Shown here one piece after another: positions 6,157 through 8,915 of a DNA stretch of 8,915 nt. How positions within the stretch are numbered: position 1 is the stretch's first letter; each line of letters begins with the position of its first letter. Below the pieces are notes generated by a model. That model did no database searches and had not been told where the DNA came from. It saw only the letters and a program-made list of their open reading frames with translations. The position numbers and the translations under genes were made by a program. The stretch comes from Bacillota bacterium (GTDB taxonomy: Bacteria; Bacillota; Dehalobacteriia; UBA4068). The stretch lies in contig JAFSIU010000151.1 in assembly GCA_017439615.1 (NCBI GenBank), forward strand, positions 1 through 8,915, in the 5' to 3' direction.

Positions 6157-7560
6157 TTAAATTCTTTTCCAGCGAACACCGTCGGGGCTGTCCTCGAGCA
6201 CAAAGCCGATTTCCTTCAGTCCATCACGGATAGCATCAGCCATTGCCCAATTCTTGTCCTTGCGGGCGGCCTGACGGATGGTGATGATAAGCTGTAAGAG
6301 CTCGTCCTCCTTGCCTGCGGCTTCTTTTTCACGAGGCAGAATCATACCCAAAACGCTGTCCCATTCGGCAAAAAGCTGCTCGGCTTTTTCCAGGGCAGAC
6401 TTACCTAAAGAGCCAAGCTTACCATTGAGCTCACGGCAGAAATCAAAAATGATAGAAATTGCCAGCGCGGTATTGAAATCATCATCCATAGCATCAATGA
6501 AAGCCTGTTTGGATTCTTCGGCGAATTTATCGAATTCTGCATCAGCCTCCCCTGCTGCAGCTGCCTTTGCTTTGGCTTCCTGCATCAGCATATAGCTGTT
6601 CTGAATTCTTTCCAGACTCTTTTGTGCCATCTGCAGCTTGTCATCGGCAAAGTCGATGGGGCTGCGATAGTGAGTGGAAAGCAGATAATAGCGCACCACG
6701 GGGCCGGGGAATTTGGCAAGAATATCACGCAGCAAGAAGAAATTGCCCAGGGATTTGCTCATCTTCTCTTTGTTGATGGTGATGAAGCCATTATGCATCC
6801 AATAGCGGGAGAAGCCCTGCTCGGTTGCGGCCTTGGATTGTGCGATCTCGTTTTCATGATGGGGGAAAATGAGGTCGGCGCCGCCGCCGTGAATGTCGAA
6901 TTCGGCACCGAGATATTTGCAGCTCATGGCAGAGCATTCGATATGCCAGCCGGGACGACCCATACCCCAGGGGCTTTCCCATGCGGGTTCGCCGGGCTTT
7001 GCTGCCTTCCAAAGAGCAAAATCAAGCGGATCCTGCTTGATATCATCGACTTCCACTCTGGCGCCGGAACGCATATCATCAAGATCGCGGCCGGAAAGCT
7101 CGCCATAGGAAGGAAGTGAGCGAACTGCAAAATAGACACTGCCATCTGCAGCGGGATAGGCATGTCCCTTGGCAATGATATCCTCGATCATTTTGACGAT
7201 TTCGGGGATATGCTGAGTTACCTTGGGATGCACATCGGCAGGCATGATATTCAGCTCGGCGGTATCTTCAAAATAAGCAGCGATATATTTTTCGGCAATC
7301 TGCTGTGCAGTAAGGTTTTCTTCTGCAGCACGATTGATGATTTTGTCATCGATATCGGTAAAATTCTGCACATAGGTCGTGTCATAGCCGCGATAGATGA
7401 AATAGCGGCGGACGGTATCGAAAACGACCAGCGGTCTGGCATTGCCGAGATGAATATAATTATAAGTCGTGGGGCCGCAGCAATAAATGCCGACCTTACC
7501 CTCATTCAAGGGCTTGAATTCTTCCTTGCAGTTATTCAATGTGTTGTAAATCTTGATCAT
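6157..7560 (-). CDS. cysS: Cysteinyl-tRNA synthetase
   Basis: Class I aminoacyl-tRNA synthetase charging tRNA-Cys in the cytosol. The 467 residues compare with 461 in E. coli. The HIGH motif is HLGN (37-40), within YIHLGNARP. The Zn2+ ligands fall at the same numbers as in E. coli CysRS: C28 (YCCGPT), C209 (WHIECS), H234 and E238 (FPHHENE). KMSKS is at 266-270. The C-terminal third is the helical anticodon-binding DALR-type region, ending RWKRI. The start ATG (7560-7558) has AGGAGG 8 nt upstream (plus-strand 7569-7574) and its own promoter at 7603-7631. It is the first gene of the operon cysS-mrnC-thyX-rlmB. The leader is about 35 nt, too short for the T-box element that often controls cysteine-related genes in Firmicutes, and no cysE precedes it. 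Confidence 0.98.
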   Translation of the reverse strand: MIKIYNTLNNCKEEFKPLNEGKVGIYCCGPTTYNYIHLGNARPLVVFDTVRRYFIYRGYDTTYVQNFTDIDDKIINRAAEENLTAQQIAEKYIAAYFEDTAELNIMPADVHPKVTQHIPEIVKMIEDIIAKGHAYPAADGSVYFAVRSLPSYGELSGRDLDDMRSGARVEVDDIKQDPLDFALWKAAKPGEPAWESPWGMGRPGWHIECSAMSCKYLGAEFDIHGGGADLIFPHHENEIAQSKAATEQGFSRYWMHNGFITINKEKMSKSLGNFFLLRDILAKFPGPVVRYYLLSTHYRSPIDFADDKLQMAQKSLERIQNSYMLMQEAKAKAAAAGEADAEFDKFAEESKQAFIDAMDDDFNTALAISIIFDFCRELNGKLGSLGKSALEKAEQLFAEWDSVLGMILPREKEAAGKEDELLQLIITIRQAARKDKNWAMADAIRDGLKEIGFVLEDSPDGVRWKRI

Positions 7561-7568
7561 AACAAAAA

Positions 7569-7574
7569 CCTCCT
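7569..7574 (-). promoter_or_regulatory. Ribosome binding site of cysS
   Basis: AGGAGG on the minus strand with 8 nt to the ATG; a full-consensus site that fixes the cysS start. Confidence 0.85.
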
Positions 7575-7602
7575 GTGGAGTTTTATACTTTCTCGATAAT
7601 AT

Positions 7603-7631
7603 ATTGTAGCATATAACTCTGCATTGTTCAA
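7603..7631 (-). promoter_or_regulatory. Sigma-A type promoter of the cysS operon
   Basis: On the minus strand: -35 TTGAAC (7631-7626), 17-bp spacer, -10 TACAAT (7608-7603) with a TGC just before it (extended -10, TGN). Transcription would start near 7596 and read through cysS, mrnC, thyX and rlmB. Confidence 0.8.
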
Positions 7632-7688
7632 ATCAAATTATTGAAATCTCTTACATTAATCCACCATCGATCAATACAAAAAGGAATT

Positions 7689-7706
7689 ATTCATAATATT
7701 AACAAT
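7689..7706. promoter_or_regulatory. Imperfect dyad in the cysS/lysR divergent spacer, possible operator
   Basis: ATTCATAATATTAACAAT is symmetric at 14 of 18 positions around the perfect 8-mer TAATATTA (7694-7701). It lies 14 bp upstream of the lysR -35 box, where a LysR-type regulator commonly binds its own promoter. The region is AT-rich, so chance symmetry is plausible, and the even-length dyad is not the classical T-N11-A box. Confidence 0.3.
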
Positions 7707-7720
7707 TTTTCCTCCCCTGT

Positions 7721-7750
7721 TTGACAATAAGCAATCAAATAAGGTATAAT
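7721..7750 (+). promoter_or_regulatory. Consensus sigma-A type promoter of the lysR gene
   Basis: -35 TTGACA (7721-7726), 18-bp spacer, -10 TATAAT (7745-7750); both hexamers are exact consensus. Start of transcription would be near 7757, leaving a leader of about 23 nt. Confidence 0.87.
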
Positions 7751-7766
7751 TTAAGCATCAAAGGAC

Positions 7767-7771
7767 GGAGG
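7767..7771 (+). promoter_or_regulatory. Ribosome binding site deciding the GTG start of lysR
   Basis: GGAGG followed by 8 nt and GTG (7780-7782). There is no ATG at this position; the GTG start gives a normal LysR N-terminus (MNIQQLEYFISIAETLNYSKSA). Confidence 0.83.
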
Positions 7772-7779
7772 ATTTTGCA

Positions 7780-8678
7780 GTGAATATACAACAACTCGAA
7801 TATTTTATAAGCATTGCCGAAACTCTGAATTATTCAAAATCGGCAGAGCTTCTCGGGCTTTCGCAGCCCGCTCTTTCCATGTCCATCAACAAGCTCGAGG
7901 AGGAGCTTGGGTTTTCCCTGTTCGCCAAGCATGGAAGGAACATCAAGCTGACAGACAGCGGCAGTCTTTATTACAAAACCGCACAGAATACGCTGAAATG
8001 CTTGAAACCGGTGCAGCCGAAGCAAAAAGCCTTTTGGATGCGCACACCGATTATCTCACTATTGCCATCACCAATAATGTGATGCAGCCTTTCATTTCCA
8101 AACTGTTGGTCGACTTCATTGACCGCTATCCGGAAATCAAGCTGAACATTCATCAAAAAGATTTTTATGAAGTGGTCAATATGCTGAAAACAGCCAATGT
8201 CGATTGGATCATCGGCCCGCTGCATCAATATATTTATGACAAAAACGGCATTTCCTATGAAAAGCTCATTGATCAGACCATTTATGCAGTTATGAGCAGC
8301 AACCATGAATTGGCAAAGAGCAAAGAGATACACATGGCGGATATTCTTTCCCAGACCTGTCTCATCAACAATGAATTCTGGCAGGGCAAAATCTCCTATG
8401 TGCTCAGCGAAAAGGGAATCGACAGCAGCAATATCGATTTCCGTTTTGTGCCGCCAATTGACACCATTTTAAACCGTCTGCTTGAAAATCCGCACACTAT
8501 TTATATCACCAATGCGCCCTCGCAGAAAATGCAGGAAAAAGATAATCTGAAAATCATTCCCATTGTCGCCTCCAACGGCATCATGGAATCCTATGTGCTT
8601 GCCTGGTATAAACAAAAGAAAACTGCGGGACCTCATAAGTTGTTCTATGATTTTGTCATTGAGCATTGCAAGCAGTAA
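7780..8678 (+). pseudogene. LysR-family transcriptional regulator, interrupted by a one-base frameshift
   Basis: The N-terminal part (7780-7998) encodes the LysR winged helix-turn-helix: QQLEYFISIAETLNYSKSA, then LLGLSQPALSMSINKLEEEL (24-43), GFSLFAKHGRNIKLTDSG (44-61) and the start of the linker helix. At K73 (AAA, 7996-7998) the family-like sequence moves to the -1 frame and continues LETGAAEAKSLLDAH and an LTTR effector-binding domain to the TAA at 8676-8678. Read straight through, the first frame ends at 8082 after 100 residues, giving a DNA-binding domain without an effector domain. Restoring one A (AAAA for AAA) yields 299 residues, the normal LysR size. The bases around the shift are not a classical -1 slippery heptamer, so I read this as a recent mutation or a sequencing/assembly error rather than programmed shifting. 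Promoter and ribosome binding site are intact. The effector and targets cannot be told; it diverges from cysS but need not control it. Confidence 0.85.
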
Positions 8679-8801
8679 AACAACTGCTGAGTGCCGGGAG
8701 AATGATTGAGCTCTTTCCCGTAATACCCTGATATATCAACTGGAAAGCTTTGCAAAACAAAAGCAGCTTCCGCATAAGACGTGGCATCATAAGACAGTTA
8801 C

Positions 8802-8832
8802 AAACGGCACAACCCCATGGGTTGTGCCGTTT
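8802..8832. terminator. Hairpin downstream of the lysR gene
   Basis: Perfect 14-bp stem: AAACGGCACAACCC (8802-8815) pairs with 8819-8832, loop CAT. Only three T follow on the plus strand, so by itself it is a weak intrinsic terminator, but together with the next hairpin it probably ends lysR transcription. It lies 123 nt after the lysR stop; nothing else recognisable was seen in 8679-8801. Confidence 0.6.
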
Positions 8833-8833
8833 A

Positions 8834-8855
8834 AAAATCGGCAAACGCCGATTTT
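8834..8855. terminator. Second tandem hairpin, probable terminator
   Basis: Perfect 9-bp stem AAAATCGGC (8834-8842) with GCCGATTTT (8847-8855), loop AAAC. The stem ends in four T on the plus strand and, read from the other side, in TTTTT on the minus strand, so it can act in either direction. It directly abuts the previous hairpin. Confidence 0.65.
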
Positions 8856-8880
8856 GCGAATGTAGAAATTAATTGGTTTG

Positions 8881-8915
8881 AAAAGGAGTAGCTTAAGAAA
8901 GCAACCAAAACAGCC
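8881..8915 (+). promoter_or_regulatory. Possible 5' end of a yybP-ykoY (Mn2+) riboswitch, cut by the window edge
   Basis: AAAAGGAGTAGC (8881-8892) resembles the conserved opening of yybP-ykoY RNAs, which I recall as AAAGGGGAGUAGC. It is followed by a 4-bp GCTT/AAGC mini-stem (8891-8894 with 8899-8902). AGGAG here is not followed by any ATG, GTG or TTG within reach, so a simple ribosome binding site is unlikely. The second conserved half of the motif would lie beyond the window, so this is tentative. Confidence 0.3.

Noticed and set aside
6622..7119. A 165-codon plus-strand open frame opposite cysS
   Set aside because: Antisense to a complete cysS with exact zinc and KMSKS residues; no promoter, ribosome site or recognisable domain.
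7689..7706. A classical T-N11-A LysR box
   Set aside because: The dyad is even-length and centred between two bases, which does not give the 13-bp T-N11-A symmetry; it is kept only as a low-confidence operator.
7991..8003. Programmed -1 frameshifting in lysR
   Set aside because: The sequence CTGAAATGC does not form an X-XXY-YYZ slippery heptamer and I saw no strong stem just downstream; a lost A is simpler.
8656..8844. A 62-codon minus-strand open frame after lysR
   Set aside because: It overlaps the lysR end and runs through the 14-bp hairpin; no ribosome site or recognisable content.
8884..8900. AGGAG at 8884-8888 as the ribosome site of a gene starting at the right edge
   Set aside because: No ATG, GTG or TTG occurs within a usable distance downstream before the window ends.
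1..8915. Mobile element, CRISPR array, toxin-antitoxin or defence system
   Set aside because: No transposase, integrase, spaced direct repeats or paired small genes were found; every long stretch is accounted for by housekeeping genes or short spacers.

Overview
The window looks like a piece of core chromosome from an anaerobic, low-to-moderate GC Bacillota (Firmicutes). Three things point there: a pyruvate:ferredoxin oxidoreductase, a clear SigH (Spo0H)-type sigma factor, and a cysS-mrnC-thyX-rlmB operon of the Firmicutes kind (mini-RNase III is largely a Firmicutes and cyanobacteria/plastid protein). A Negativicutes or Clostridia member is my best guess; the genus cannot be fixed from this sequence.

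Layout. Positions 1-2979 (+) hold the last 992 codons of nifJ/PFOR, cut by the left edge. A 71-residue two-CxxC zinc-ribbon protein (3004-3219, +) follows, closed by a perfect hairpin terminator at 3253-3284. sigH (3437-4090, +) has its own promoter. It converges on the minus-strand operon, and the two units share a very long, almost perfect inverted repeat (4097-4163). The minus-strand operon starts from a good promoter at 7603-7631 and reads cysS (7560-6157), mrnC (6137-5736), thyX (5739-5032), rlmB (5032-4190). The last three genes are joined by 4-nt and 1-nt overlaps. Divergent from cysS, with a consensus promoter at 7721-7750 and a strong ribosome binding site, is a LysR-family regulator (7780-8678, +) whose reading frame is broken by a one-base shift at 7996-7998. 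Two tandem hairpins follow (8802-8855). The right edge may carry the first bases of a yybP-ykoY (manganese) riboswitch.

How the genes work together. PFOR makes acetyl-CoA, CO2 and reduced ferredoxin from pyruvate. The minus-strand operon is translation and nucleotide housekeeping: Cys-tRNA charging, 23S rRNA maturation by mini-RNase III, flavin-dependent dTMP synthesis, and 2'-O-methylation of 23S rRNA. sigH normally lies downstream of rlmB/yacP on the same strand in Bacillus; here it faces the other way and yacP is absent, so the locus has been rearranged.

I found no CRISPR array, tRNA, rRNA, insertion sequence, phage gene or defence system, and no evidence for an undescribed multi-gene system. 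The points most worth a second look are the frameshifted regulator, the long palindrome at the sigH/rlmB junction, the extra residue in the ThyX signature, and the possible riboswitch at the right edge. Positions, motif counts and hairpin pairings were read by eye; family assignments rest on recalled motifs, not on searches.
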